Source: Anthoceros angustus
Lineage: Eukaryota > Streptophyta > Anthocerotopsida > Anthocerotales > Anthocerotaceae
Reading direction: 5' to 3'
Assembly (NCBI GenBank): GCA_010909165.1
Contig: MU008162.1
Location: 372,001 to 436,000 of the forward strand
DNA: 64,000 nucleotides
Shown here: positions 47,484-59,213 of the stretch, one piece after another
Layout: each line of letters begins with the position of its first letter
Position numbering within the stretch: the stretch's first letter is position 1
Translations under genes and position numbers: made by a program
Notes under the pieces: generated by a model
What the model was told of the DNA's origin: nothing
The model's database searches: none
What the model saw: only the letters and a program-made list of their open reading frames with translations

Positions 47484-49020
47484 CCGAGAAAGGAATCGCC
47501 ATATGCGAGACGGAAGGTCCATGTCTAATCCTCCACCTTGAATTTTTTTGAAATAGTAGAAAATAAATATGTAACGGTCTCCTCCGGCTTTTATCAATCC
47601 TTTCAATTAAAAGGACAAATTACGTTATTCCTCGATGGTATGCTCTTCAACGAAGATATTCCTTGATGGTCTATTTAGACCGATCCCTTAGATGCAAAAT
47701 GTCAATTGTGGAACGCAAAAGTTTGGGCATTCTTTGAGAACATGGAGAAAGAATTGTAAGAAGCTGCCAAGATTCTAGTAAGAATGTTCAAATTCCTTTT
47801 GACTTTTGATTTTGAGGATTTACGGTAAAATGTAGGCTAGAATCATCGGTGAGTATCCGATCCTAGAAGGCAAAACCGCATCTCGAGACGCCGCGGATCG
47901 TCTCGTAGGAGGCCCCGTAAGAGGTCTAACACTCATAAATTTTTAACCTATGGTGGGCGTTGGAGACTTAGCATTTTGGCCAAACCGTAGGAGGATAAGT
48001 AGATAGGTAGGTAGGTTTGAATATTTTGGGAGGAATATCTAACATATATAGTGCATCGGAGGTGAGGAATCACGAGACCCAAGGAAGAAGTTTCCTTGGA
48101 CTTTGCAGCCGCCAAGGTAGGAAGCCTCCTTGACACCAATCTTCTCCGACATGCCGATTAGACGCCTGGTCTGCAAAACTTGGAGCGCCATCCCACCATC
48201 TCCGCCATGGCGACGCAAAGATGCCGAACTCACCCTCGACATGCACAGGATGCCTCCCTGGGGATGAGTCTTGGTGCCGATCCCGCATCATCACCGGCCT
48301 GCCGACCCGGTCGGGGTGTGTTAGACCTCGCCAGGCCAAATACCACTGCCGAGAAAGGAATCGCCATATGCGAGACGGAAGGTCCATGTCTAATCCTCCA
48401 CTGAATTTTTTTGAAATAGTAGAAAATAAATATGTAACGGTCTCCTCCGGCTTTTATCAATCCTTTCAATTAAAAGGACAAATTACGTTATTCCTCGATG
48501 GTATGCTCTTCAACGAAGATATTCCTTGATGGTCTATTTAGACCGATCCCTTAGATGCGATTGCCTCAATTGTGGAACGCAAAAGTTTGGGCATTCTTTG
48601 AGAACATGGAGAAAGAATTGTAAGAAGCTGCCAAGATTCTAGTAAGAATGTTCAAATTCCTTTTGACTTTTGATTTTGAGGATTTACCGAGTAAAATGTA
48701 GGCTAGAATCACCTAGCGACGTATCCACTAGAAGGCAAACGCATCTCGAGACGCCGCGGATCGTCTCGTAGGAGGCCCCGTAAGAGGTCTAACACTCATA
48801 AATTTTTAACCTATGGTGGGCGTTGGAGACTTAACGCATTTTGGCCAAACCGTAGGAGGATAAGTAGATAGGTAGGTAGGTTTGAATATTTTAGGAGGGA
48901 ATATCTAACATATATAGTGCATCGGAGGTGAGGAATGCGAGACCCAAGGAAGAAGTTTCCTTGGACTTTAGCGCACTGCCAAGGTAGGAAGCCTCCTTGA
49001 CACCAATCTTCTCCGACATT
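47484..49020. repeat. Internal 866-bp duplication within unit 1/2 of the array
   Basis: GAAAGGAATCGCCATATGCG occurs at about 47486 and 48352, with the following about 670 bases repeated. The join is at about 48335, where the sequence leaves the GGGTGTGTTAGACCTCGCC segment and returns to an earlier part of the unit. Confidence 0.85.
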
Positions 49021-52000
49021 TAGACTGGTGCAAAACTTGGAGCGGCCATCCCACCATCTCCGCCATGGCGCGCAGATGCCCCGAACTCACCCTCGACATC
49101 CGCACTGGGATGCCTCCCTGGGGATGAGTCTTGGTGCCGATCCTGCATCAACAGCCTGACTCGAGTCGGGGTGTGTTAGGGACCTCGCAGCCAATCACAC
49201 TCTGCCAGGCCCTCTTCCTCCTCTCCGCGCCTCCCGGCCAGGGACCTCCTCGGTTTCCTCCCGCCCGGTGATGCTCCCTTCCGGTGATGCTATGGCGGCA
49301 TTCAAGACTTTCACATCTTCCACGATCTGGGCACGATGCAACCCGGGGCAAGGGGTGGTGGAGGAGGAGGCGACACACGGAGTGGAGCTCTTGCTCCTCG
49401 CGAGGTCCGTGACTAAAACCAACCTTGCAAATGGCAAGTTCCTATACATGTGGACTTGTGCGGTTGTCATGAAATTTAACATGGGATCAAAACGAATATA
49501 GCTTGGTTATCACGGCGTAATGTAAGAAAATGCTAAACCATTGCATGAAGTATCTATTTTCAAATAAGGAACTTGTTAATTATCTCGATTATAATATATA
49601 CGTTAATCTACATACATGGACAACATCTCTTGTTGTCGAGGGTGGATTCTTCCTCTCCTATGGACCGGAGTAATTGGAATAACGAGATTGAACTAGTGTT
49701 TGATGTTGTCAAGTTTGATTCCTCCTTTCATAGTTTTCAATCTCGATACACAAAATGAGATTGATAACTAGATTGGAAAAACTAGGCAAAGATTAAGTTG
49801 TAAATAAAGGTGAGAAGGCAGTAAGACCTCTATACAAAATCTTGTTATTTAATATATATATTATCTATTAAGTAGCCAATGTTTGTCCGATGAAGTTACT
49901 TTGGAAATAAATAAATATTTGGTTCTAACAAACAATACAAGACACCTATGGCTACATTAAAGTGGTTTTGGTGGGGAGTACTAGGTTACTTATGTTCTTC
50001 TTGTTTCTCTTCCACAAGATGAAATGAGTCCATCTAATATAATGTAGGCCTTCAATCTTCTTGCATGTGACATTGTTGTGACTGACTTTACGTGGGAGCT
50101 TAGTTGTTCGCATTTCATCGCAAGGTTCCTCATGGCCTCGACCCTATGATGTCCTCTATTAGATGGGCTCTCTCCATCATCTCTCCTACCTCAATTTTAA
50201 AGCTTCATCTATTGAGGCTAGTATTTTCGAGCAAAATCGGTTGACGGTGAAGGCACAAAAGATTTATGTGACAATAAGTAGTTGTTTGCATGTGTCAAGC
50301 TGGTGGTATGCTTGAAATCATGTCCAATTTGGGGCGTTAATCGATGTTGTAAGGGTTGTAGAACCCAAAGGTGGGCTTCCTTTTCAAACTCTTCTCAAGT
50401 TTTATTTGGTTATCGAACCAATAAGTGCGCTTCTTTATTTGCGTATCCTTCTCGTTTGATGGGCGAGGTGACGCCGATGGGACATGATCCCAAACATCAC
50501 GCCTGCTTCAAAGAGACACACTCGTTTCAAAGAGACCCGTGAGGAAAACCATATATATAAGCCAATCTAATATTATTATATTACATAGTCAAAGTAAAAG
50601 ATTAATATGCTTATGTTCGGTGAGAGTTGCATGAAAGAAGGTATGAAGCAAGAAGGGATGAGATCCACTTTCTAGCGTGAGAGCATATGTCACACACGGA
50701 TACCTTGATAGGGAGGGAGCATGAAGGTGTTTGATCATTTGGTGAGGCTTGAGACGCCCCAACAACCAATACATAAACAAGTGAGGACTATACATCGGAT
50801 GTTCTAAATTGTGAGAAGACTCAACATCACATTTCTTGCAAGTGCCCATAGTTGCCTTTCACATGGTAGTCGCAAAAGTTCATTGACACCATCGTGATCA
50901 TAAAGGATACGAATAACTCACTGCCGAGAAAGGAATCGCCATATGCAGACGGAAGGTCCATGTCTAATCCTCCGAATTTTTTGAAATAGTAGAAAATAAA
51001 TATGTAACGGTCTCCTCGGCTTTTATCAATCCTTTCAATTAAAAGGACAAATTACGTTATTCCTCGATGGTATGCTCTTCAACGAAGATATTCCTTGATG
51101 GTCTATTTAGACCGATCCTTAGATGCGATTGCTGAATTGTGGAACGCAAAAGTTTGGGCATTCTTTGAGAACATGGAGAAAGAATTGTAAGAAGCTGCCA
51201 AGATTCTAGTAAGAATGTTCAAATTCCTTTTGATTTTGAGGATTTACCGAGTAAAATGTAGGCTAGAATCACCTAGCGGGGCGTATCCAGAAGGCGATCC
51301 GCATCTCGAGACGCTGGCGGATCGTCTCGTAGGAGGCCCCGTAAGAGGTCTAACACTCATAAATTTTTAACCTATGGTGGGCGTTGGAGACTTAACGCAT
51401 TTTTGGCCAAACCGTAGGAGGATAAGTAGATAGGTAGGTAGGTTTGAATATTTTAGGAGGGAATATCTAACATATATATGCAACGGAGGTGAGGAATCAC
51501 GAGACCCAAGGAAGAAGTTTCCTTGGACTTTGGGCGCACCTGCGGTAGGAAGCCTCCTTGACACCAATCTTCTCCGACATGCCGATTAGACGCTGGTGCA
51601 AAACTTGGAGCGGCCATCCCACCATCTCCGCCATGGCCGTGACGCAGATGCCCTTTAACTCGGCCCTCGACATACCGCACTGGATGCCGCACTCGGGGAT
51701 GAGTCTTGGTGCCGATCCTGCATCATCTGCCTCACCCAGTCGGGGTGTGTTGGGACCCTCGCCGCGAGCCGTCAATCACACTCTTGCGGGCCCTCTTCCT
51801 CCTCTCCGCCTCCCGCCGTAGGACCTCCTCGGTTTCCTCCGCCCGGTGATGCTCCCTTCCGGTGATGCTATGGCGTATTCGACTTCACATCTTCCACGAT
51901 CCGGGCACGATGCAACTGGGGCAAGGGGTGGTGGAGGAGGAGCGACACAGGCTGGAGCTCTTGCTCCTCGGAGGTCCGTGGACGAAAACCAACCTTGCAA

Positions 52001-52269
52001 ATGGCAAGTTCCTATACATGTGGACTTGTGCAGGTTGTCATGAAATTTAACATGGGATCAAAGCGGAATATAGCTTGGTTATCACGGCGTAATATAAGAA
52101 AATGCTAAACCATTGCATGAAGTATCTATTTTCAAATAAGGAACTTGTTAATTATCCGATTATAATATATACGTTAATCTACATACATGGACAACATCTC
52201 TTGTTGTCGAGGGTGGATTCTTCCTCTCCTATGGACCGGAGTAATTGGAATAACGAGATTGAACTAGTG

Positions 52270-53560
52270 TTTGATGTTGTCAAGTTTGGATTCCTCCTTT
52301 TCATAGTTTTCAATCTCGATACACAAAATGAGATTGATAACTAGATTGGAAAAAAAACTAGGCAAAGATTAAGTTGTAAATAAAGGTGAGAAGATGGTAA
52401 GACCCTCTATACAAAATCTTGTTATTTAATATATATATTATCTATTAAGTAGCCAATGTTTGTCCGATGAAGTTACTTTGGAAATAAATAAATATTTGGT
52501 TCTAACAAACAATACAAGACACCTATGGCTACATTAAAGTGGTTTTTGGTGGGGAGTACTAGGTTACTTATGTTCTTCTTGTTTCTCTTCCACGAAGATG
52601 AAATGAGTCCATCTAATATAATGTAGGCCTTTCAATCTTCTTGCATGTGACATTGTCGCAATATGTGACTTTACGTGGAGCTTAGTTGCTCCGCAATTTC
52701 TGCAAGGTTCCTCTTGCCCACCCTATGATGTCCTCTATTAGATGGGCTCTCTCCATCATCTCTCCTACCTCAATTTTAAAGCTTCATCTATTGAGGCTAG
52801 TATTTTGAGCAAAATCGGTTGGTGAAGGCACAAAAGATTTATGTGACAATAAGTAGTTGTTTGCATGTGTCAAGCTGGTGGTATGCTTCAAATCATGTCC
52901 AATTTAGCTGGCGCCAGATGATGTTGTCAAGTTTGGATTCCTCCTTTTCATAGTTTTCAATCTCGATACACAAAATGAGATTGATAACTAGATTGGAAAA
53001 AAACTAGGCAAAGATTAAGTTGTAAATAAAGGTGAGAAGGCAGGTAAGACCCTCTATACAAAATCTTGTTATTTAATATATATATTATCTATTAAGTAGC
53101 CAATGTTTGTCCGATGAAGTTACTTTGGAAATAAATAAATATTTGGTTCTAACAAACAATACAAGACACCTATGGCTACATTAAAGTGGTTTTTGGTGGG
53201 GAGTACTAGGTTACTTATGTTCTTCTTGTTTCTCTTCCAAGATGAAATGAGTCCATCTAATATAATGTAGGCCTTTCAATCTTCTTGCATGTGACATTGT
53301 CGGTAATATATGTGACTTTAGGGAGCTTAGTTGCTCCGCAATTTCTGCAAGGTTCCCTTGACTCGACCCTATGATGTCCTCTATTAGATGGGCTCTCTCC
53401 ATCATCTCTCCTACCTCAATTTTAAAGCTTCATCTATTGAGGCTAGTATTTTCGAGCAAAATCGGTTGAGGTGAAGGCACAAAAGATTTATGTGACAATA
53501 AGTAGTTGTTTGCATGTGTCAAGCTGGTGGTATGCTTGAAATCATGTCCAATTTTGCGGG
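52270..53560. repeat. Internal 650-bp duplication within unit 3/4 of the array
   Basis: TTTGATGTTGTCAAGTTTGG or its tail occurs at about 52270 and 52920, followed by the same 640 bases. The join after CCAATTTAGCTGGCGCCAGA at 52915 is abrupt. Confidence 0.85.
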
Positions 53561-56009
53561 CGTTCGATGTGTTGTAAGGGTTGTAGAACCCAAAGGTGGG
53601 CTTCCTTTTCAAACTCTTCTCAAGTTTTATTTGGTTATCGAACCAATAAGTGCGCTTCTTTATTTGCAGATCCTTCAAGGCGTTTGATGGGGCGAGGTGA
53701 CGATGGGACATGATCCCAAACATCACGCCTGCTTCAAAGAGACTGCTCCGTTTCAAAGAGACCAGGAAAACCATATATAAGCCAATCTAATATTATTATA
53801 TTACATAGTCAAAGTAAAAGATTAATATGCTTATGTTCGTTGAGAGTTGCATGAAAGAAGGTATGAAGCAAGAAGGGATGAGATCCACTTTCTAGCGTGA
53901 GAGCATATGTCACACACGGATACCTTGATAGGGAGGAGCATGAAGGTGTTTGATCATTTGGTGAGGCTTGTGGAGACGTCAACAACCAATACATAAACAA
54001 GTGAGGACTATACATCGGATGTTCTAAATTGTGAGAAGACTCAACATCACATTTCTTGCAAGTCGCCCATAGTTGCCTTGCTACAGTAGTCGCAAAAGTT
54101 CATTGACACCATCGTGATCATAAAGGATACGCGAATAACTCACTGCCGAGAAAGGAATCGCCATATGCGAGATGAAGGTCCATGTCTAATCCTCCACCGA
54201 ATTTTTTTTGAAATAGTAGAAAATAAATATGTAACGGTCCTCTGGCTTTTATCAATCCTTTCAATTAAAAGGACAAATTACGTTATTCCTCGATGGTATG
54301 CTCTTCAACGAAGATATTCCTTGATGGTCTATTTAGACCGATCCTTAGACGCGATTACTGAATTGTGGAGCATAAAAGTTTGGGCATTCTTTGAGAACAT
54401 GGAGAAAGAATTGTAAGAAGCTGCCAAGATTCTAGTAAGAATGTTCAAATTCCTTTTGACTTTTGATTTTGAGGATTTACCCGAGTAAAATGTAGGCTAG
54501 AATCACCTAGCGGACGTATCCAGTCCTAGAAGGCAAAACCGCATCTCGAGACGCTTTGGCGGATCGTCTCGTAGGAGGCCCCGTAAGAGGTCTAACACTC
54601 ATAAATTTTTAACCTATGGTGGGCGGTTGGAGACTTAACGCATTTTGGCCAAACCGTAGGAGGATAAGTAGATAGGTAGGTAGGTTTGAATATTTTAGGA
54701 GGGAATATCTAACATATATAGCGAGCATGAGGTGAGGAATCGAGACCCAAGGAAGAAGTTTCCTTGGACTTTTGAGCACCGACCAAGTGTAGGAAGCCTC
54801 CTTGACACCAATCTTCTCCGACATGCCGATTAGACTGCCGCCAAAAACTGGAGCGCCATCCCACCATCTCCGCCATGGCCAAGACGCAGCATGCCCCGAA
54901 CTCGACCTCGACATCCAGACAGGATGCCGCACTCCCTGGGATGAGTCTTGGTGCCGATCCTGCATCATCGCCCGACCCGAGTCGGGGTGTGTTGGGACCC
55001 GCCAGCCAATCACACTCTTGCCGGGCCCTCTTCCTCCTCTCCGCCTCCCGTGGGACCTCCTCGGTTTCCTCCCGCCCGGTGATGCTCCCTTCCGGTGATG
55101 CTATGGCGGTATTCAAGACTTTCACATCTTCCACGATCCGGGCAGGCGCAACGGGGCAAGGGGTGGTGGAGGAGGAGCGACACCGGAGTCGGAGCTCTTG
55201 CTCCTCGTGAGGTCCGTGGACGAAAAACCAACCTTGCAAATGGCAAGTTCCTATACATGTGGACTTGTGCGGTTGTCATGAAATTTAACATGGGATCAAA
55301 GCGGAATATAGCTTGGTTATCACGCGTAATATAAGAAAATGCTAAACCATTGCATGAAGTATCTATTTTCAAATAAGGAACTTGTTAATTATCTTATTAT
55401 AATACGTTAATCTACATACATGGACAACATCTCTTGTTGTCGAGTGGATTCTTCCTCTCCTATGGACCGGAGTAATTGGAATAACGAGATTGAACTAGTG
55501 TTTGATGTTGTCAAGTTTGGATTCCTCCTTTCATAGTTTTCAATCTCGATACACAAAATGAGATTGATAACTAGATTGGAAAAAAAACTAGGCAAAGATT
55601 AAGTTGTAAATAAAGGTGAGAAGAGGTAAGACCCTCTATACAAAATCTTGTTATTTAATATATATATTATCTATTAAGTAGCCAATGTTTGTCCGATGAA
55701 GTTACTTTGGAAATAAATAAATATTTGGTTCTAACAAACAATACAAGACACCTATGGCTACATTAAAGTGGTTTTTGGTGGGGAGTAGGGTGTATGCATG
55801 GTTAGGTGTGGCACTTCCATCCAAAAAAGGGAGTGATAACTTGTTAAGTAGATGGTGGAAAAATCGGGGTTTTTTTCAAACCTGTTTCACATACACATTA
55901 AAATATCTCGATGTTGGGTTTTAGTGTGGTTCGTGGGTTTAGTTGAGGCTTACGTCCTTGATAGTGTGGAAGTGGAGCACGAGATCAAGGTGAGGCTTTC
56001 GATTGTGGG

Positions 56010-56860
56010 TGTTTAGGTAGATGGGAGAAGTTGTGGGAGAATGGGGAAGTCGGTGGTGGTGGTGGGGAGAATGAGAAAGTTGGTGGTGAATGGGGAACTC
56101 GGTGGTGATGTGGGGTGATGGGAGGCGGTTTCCAGGCATGTGGGAGGCGGGGTTTGTGGCGGTGGGAGGTGCGTGTTGGCGTGTGGGAGGCAGGTGGGTT
56201 TGTGTGTGGGAGGAGGTGTGGGGGGGTGTGGGAGGAGGTGGGAGGTCAGATATGAGAGGAGGTAGGAGGATGGCGGTGTGGAGGAGCTTGGTGTGTGGTG
56301 TGGGAGGTGTGGGGTGCGGCGATGTTGGAGGAGGTGGGAGGACGACGACTTGAGGAGAAGTGAAGATGGCAAGCCGTGGTGGCGTGGGAGGCGGTGGTGT
56401 TCGCAGGCTCAATGCGGCACGAGCTCTGGGTTGGGCCAATGCTGCGGTCCGCAGAGGTGGTTTGTGGGATCGGCAAGAGCGTGGGATGGGAGGTGTGTTG
56501 GCCGGGGAGGAGGTGGGATGGCGGTGTGGGAGGCGTGGTGGTGTGGGAGGGCGTGGGAGGGGCGGCGGTGGGAGGGCGGCGGTGTGGGAGGCGTGGCGGT
56601 GGGAGGCGGCGGTGGGAGGCGGTGGCGTGGGAGGCGGCGGTGGGAGGTGTGGGAGGGGAGGTGCGTGTTGGGCGTGGGAGGAGGTGGGACGGTGGCGGTG
56701 TGGGAGGCGGTGGTGGTGTGGGAGGCGGCGGCGGTGTGGGCGGTGTGGAGGCATGTGGCGGTGTGGGAGGCGGGGTGTGGGAGGAGCAGTGGCGATGTGG
56801 GGCGGCGCGGTGTGGAGGCGGCGGTGTGGGAGGCGGTGGCTGCCTTTTCACCTTCTAGCA
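56010..56860. repeat. GTGGGAGG(C/T)G-type minisatellite, tract 1
   Basis: 850 bases built almost wholly of GTGGGAGG, GCGGTG and GGCGGC words, G-rich on the plus strand. Frames on both strands are open by composition only and give Pro/Thr/His-rich or Val/Gly/Trp-rich peptides; I do not call them genes. 56870-57240 holds no recognisable gene. Confidence 0.9.
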
Positions 56861-57262
56861 TTCAAAGGGAGAAGGCTCACTCCTTCCCTGCAAATTACTG
56901 GATGTTCTTAACCCCTCGCTTGTATGATTGATTCCATATGTCGACGCTGGTGTGGTAGGCCACATCGCATAAGAACCTCGCCAAGCGATGATCAATGCTC
57001 GTGCAACACTGTTGCATTGGCCCACTTATCTTCTCCTCCTATGTGGCGATGTGGCTTTTGGTGCCCACATGACATCCCAGACATAGCAGAGCTTGAAGGC
57101 TCCGTCCTCGACCGCTGTTGTTGAAGGTTCTGGGAATTTCAGTTTATGGACAAGGTACACGAGCTAACTTGGGAATGTGGACTGTGCGGTCCTGCAAATT
57201 ACGCTCATCCATCGCCTTGACTTTGGTTTGTCAATTCTTCACAGAGAAGGAAACTGTAGGAT

Positions 57263-57460
57263 GATGGCGGTGTGGGAGGAGGTTGGTGTGTGGGAGGAGG
57301 TGGGTGCGGCGATGTTGGAGGAGGTGGGAGGAGGTGCGTGTTGGCGTCGTGGGAGTAGGTGGGAGGGCGGTGTGGGAGGCGGCGGTGTGGGAGGCGGTGT
57401 GTGGGAGGCGGCGGTGTGGGAGGCGGTGGTGGGAGGACGGTGTGGGAGGGCGGATCATGT
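57263..57460. repeat. GTGGGAGG-type minisatellite, tract 2
   Basis: Same words as tract 1. It begins with GGTTGGTGTG and ends just before GGATCATGTGGTGGATCTGG, exactly like tract 3. Confidence 0.9.
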
Positions 57461-57708
57461 GGTGGATCTGGGCTGGAGATAACCTGGCAAAGGGCTGGAG
57501 ATGGACCTCCTGGTTGGAGAGAAGGAAGTGATTGATGAAGGGATGTTCGTTGTGGTTGCTAGAGAGAAGGGCGTGCAAGATGGGAGCTCGCTGTCTTCTA
57601 TTACAATTGTTTGTCTGGTTTCATGGATTTGATGTAAACCACATTTGCAGATCCGGTGCTGACTCTGTTTTCTGCTTTCAGTCTTGCAGGATCGCATAGC
57701 CTGACAAG

Positions 57709-58765
57709 ATGGCTGTCTTTGAAGAGGAGCTTGAGTTTGTTTCGAAGAAGGCGCTTCACAAGAAGCTGGAAGTGCGTGAAAGGACCGAACATGTGAAGAA
57801 GTTGCAAGGAAAGCCTGTGAATGTCTGGGACTGGAAAGAAGGAGATGGCGTGTGCCGGTTTTAATGTTAGGGATATTTCGTACACTGATATTCTCAAGGA
57901 TCTGATTGGTGGTGACGAGTTTATTGTTAGTGTGTTTGGGCCGATAGCTGGGAAGAACGAAGGGTTCAAGTGGTCTCGAAAACGCGTTTCAAGCTGCAAG
58001 GTGATTTCCCAGTGCGAGTGGGAAAACATTGATGATTTGTGTTACTGTGTATACCGGAAGCGGCCCTCCGAGGGGAAGAAGTTCATTCCTAGGAAGATGG
58101 CACTTGGAGTTCTTGTGGAGAAGTTGAAAGGTGTTTCCATTGATTGGTTCACTTATGACAAGACAACAAAGGCCCTTCGTGCAGGGGGGGTGTGGTTCAA
58201 GAGCGTAAACATCGAAAAAGAAGTCGCAATGTGAGGATGTTGTAGTGGAGGACAAAAGGGATCCGAGGTTCATATGTTTGCGGATGGGTGTCAAGCACAA
58301 GGGATCTTCCGGTGAGGAGAGTATTAGCCAGGACACGCCTCATGCTCGGGAGTCCAAGGTGCTAGCATCTCCGTGGAGAGCAGATTCAGCGTGAAAGCCC
58401 ATTCGCCAAGGAAGAGCTACAAACAAAGGTGCCGGGTGGAAACCAATGCGACTAAAGATCCGTGGAGTCCACTTCTCATGAGGTGGTGGCTGAACCATTC
58501 GTACATGGCATGCATGGGGTGTGTGGCTCGAGAGCAAGTCACGGACTTGGCCTATGTCTAGACGCCATGGCACCTTCTTGGAAACCGCTCTAGAGGATCT
58601 TGTTGTTGTTACGAGGCGGTGAAGCTCCAAGAGAAAGTGCTCTTGGAGGTATGTGAGGAAGTTGACAAGCTGAAAAAGGTCCGGGAGACTTGGCTTTGGA
58701 GAAGTATGAGTGAGAGTCGCATCAACCAGGAGGTGAAGACAACACAACAAGTTCTTTGGTTGAAA
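57709..58765 (+). pseudogene. Duplicated exon block, copy 1, of the RING-like gene
   Basis: Encodes, in shifting frames, the same protein as 59214-60230. An ATG after a polypyrimidine-AG starts MAVFEEELEFV, then RERTEHVKKLQGKPVNV. One frame is open from 57821 to 58234 with FNVRDISYTDILKDLIGGDE, KNEGFKWSRK, FIPRKMALGVLVEKLKG and DWFTYDKTTKALRAG. After it come frameshifts and a coiled-coil piece (VLLEVCEEVDKLKKV). The block is cut off by minisatellite tract 3 in the middle of a VEREEG-encoding exon. No known family was recognised. Confidence 0.5.
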
Positions 58766-58777
58766 GGGAGGAGGGGT

Positions 58778-58977
58778 TGGTGTGTGGCGGTGTGGGAGGT
58801 GTGGGTGTGCGGCGATGTTGGAGGAGGTGGGAGGAGGTGCGTGTTGGCGTGTGGGAGTAGGTGGGAGGCGGCGGTGTGGGAGGGGCGGTGGCGGTGTGGG
58901 AGGCGGTGGCGTGTGGGAGGCGGCGGTGGTGTGGGAGGCGGCGGTGTGGGAGGGGCGTGGCGGTGTGGGAGGGCGGA
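58778..58977. repeat. GTGGGAGG-type minisatellite, tract 3
   Basis: Separates the two copies of the exon block. Its left edge coincides with GAGGAGGGGTTGGTGT, a word that in the second copy (60227) continues as ordinary coding sequence. Confidence 0.9.
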
Positions 58978-59213
58978 TCATGTGGTGGATCTGGAGATAA
59001 CAGCAAAGGGCTGGAGATGGACCTCCGTTGAGAGAAGGAAGTGATTGATGAAGGGATGTTCGTTGTGGTTGCTAGAGAGAAGGGCGTGCAAGATGGGAGC
59101 TCACTTTTCTATTACAATTGTTTGTCCGGTTTCATGGATTTGATGTAAACCACATTTGCGATCCGGTCGACTCTGCTTACCTTTCGATCTTGCAGGATCG
59201 CATAGCCTTCAAG

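Larger units (their letters stand above)
45540..55787. repeat. Tandem array of 2.57-kb units, about four copies plus partial duplications
   Basis: Landmarks recur in fixed order. For example GTTAATCTACATACATGG occurs at about 46157, 49602, 52172 and 55405, and TAAAGCTTCATCTATTG near 46760, 50195, 52775 and 53420. The basic period is about 2570 bases. Unit one to two is longer because the 47484-48340 part is repeated at 48350-49020; unit three to four is longer because a 650-bp part is repeated after a join at about 52915. A shorter, more diverged piece at 45540-45690 precedes the array. Long AT-rich stretches are identical between copies. Weak ORFs occur on both strands, including a minus-strand frame with REETEEV and RREAERRKRAWQ-like peptides, but none is intact in all copies and no domain was recognised. 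Confidence 0.9.

Noticed and set aside
55939-56931. ORFs of 150-271 codons on both strands in the minisatellite
   Set aside because: Open only because the repeat words lack stops. The peptides are low-complexity and differ with every frame.
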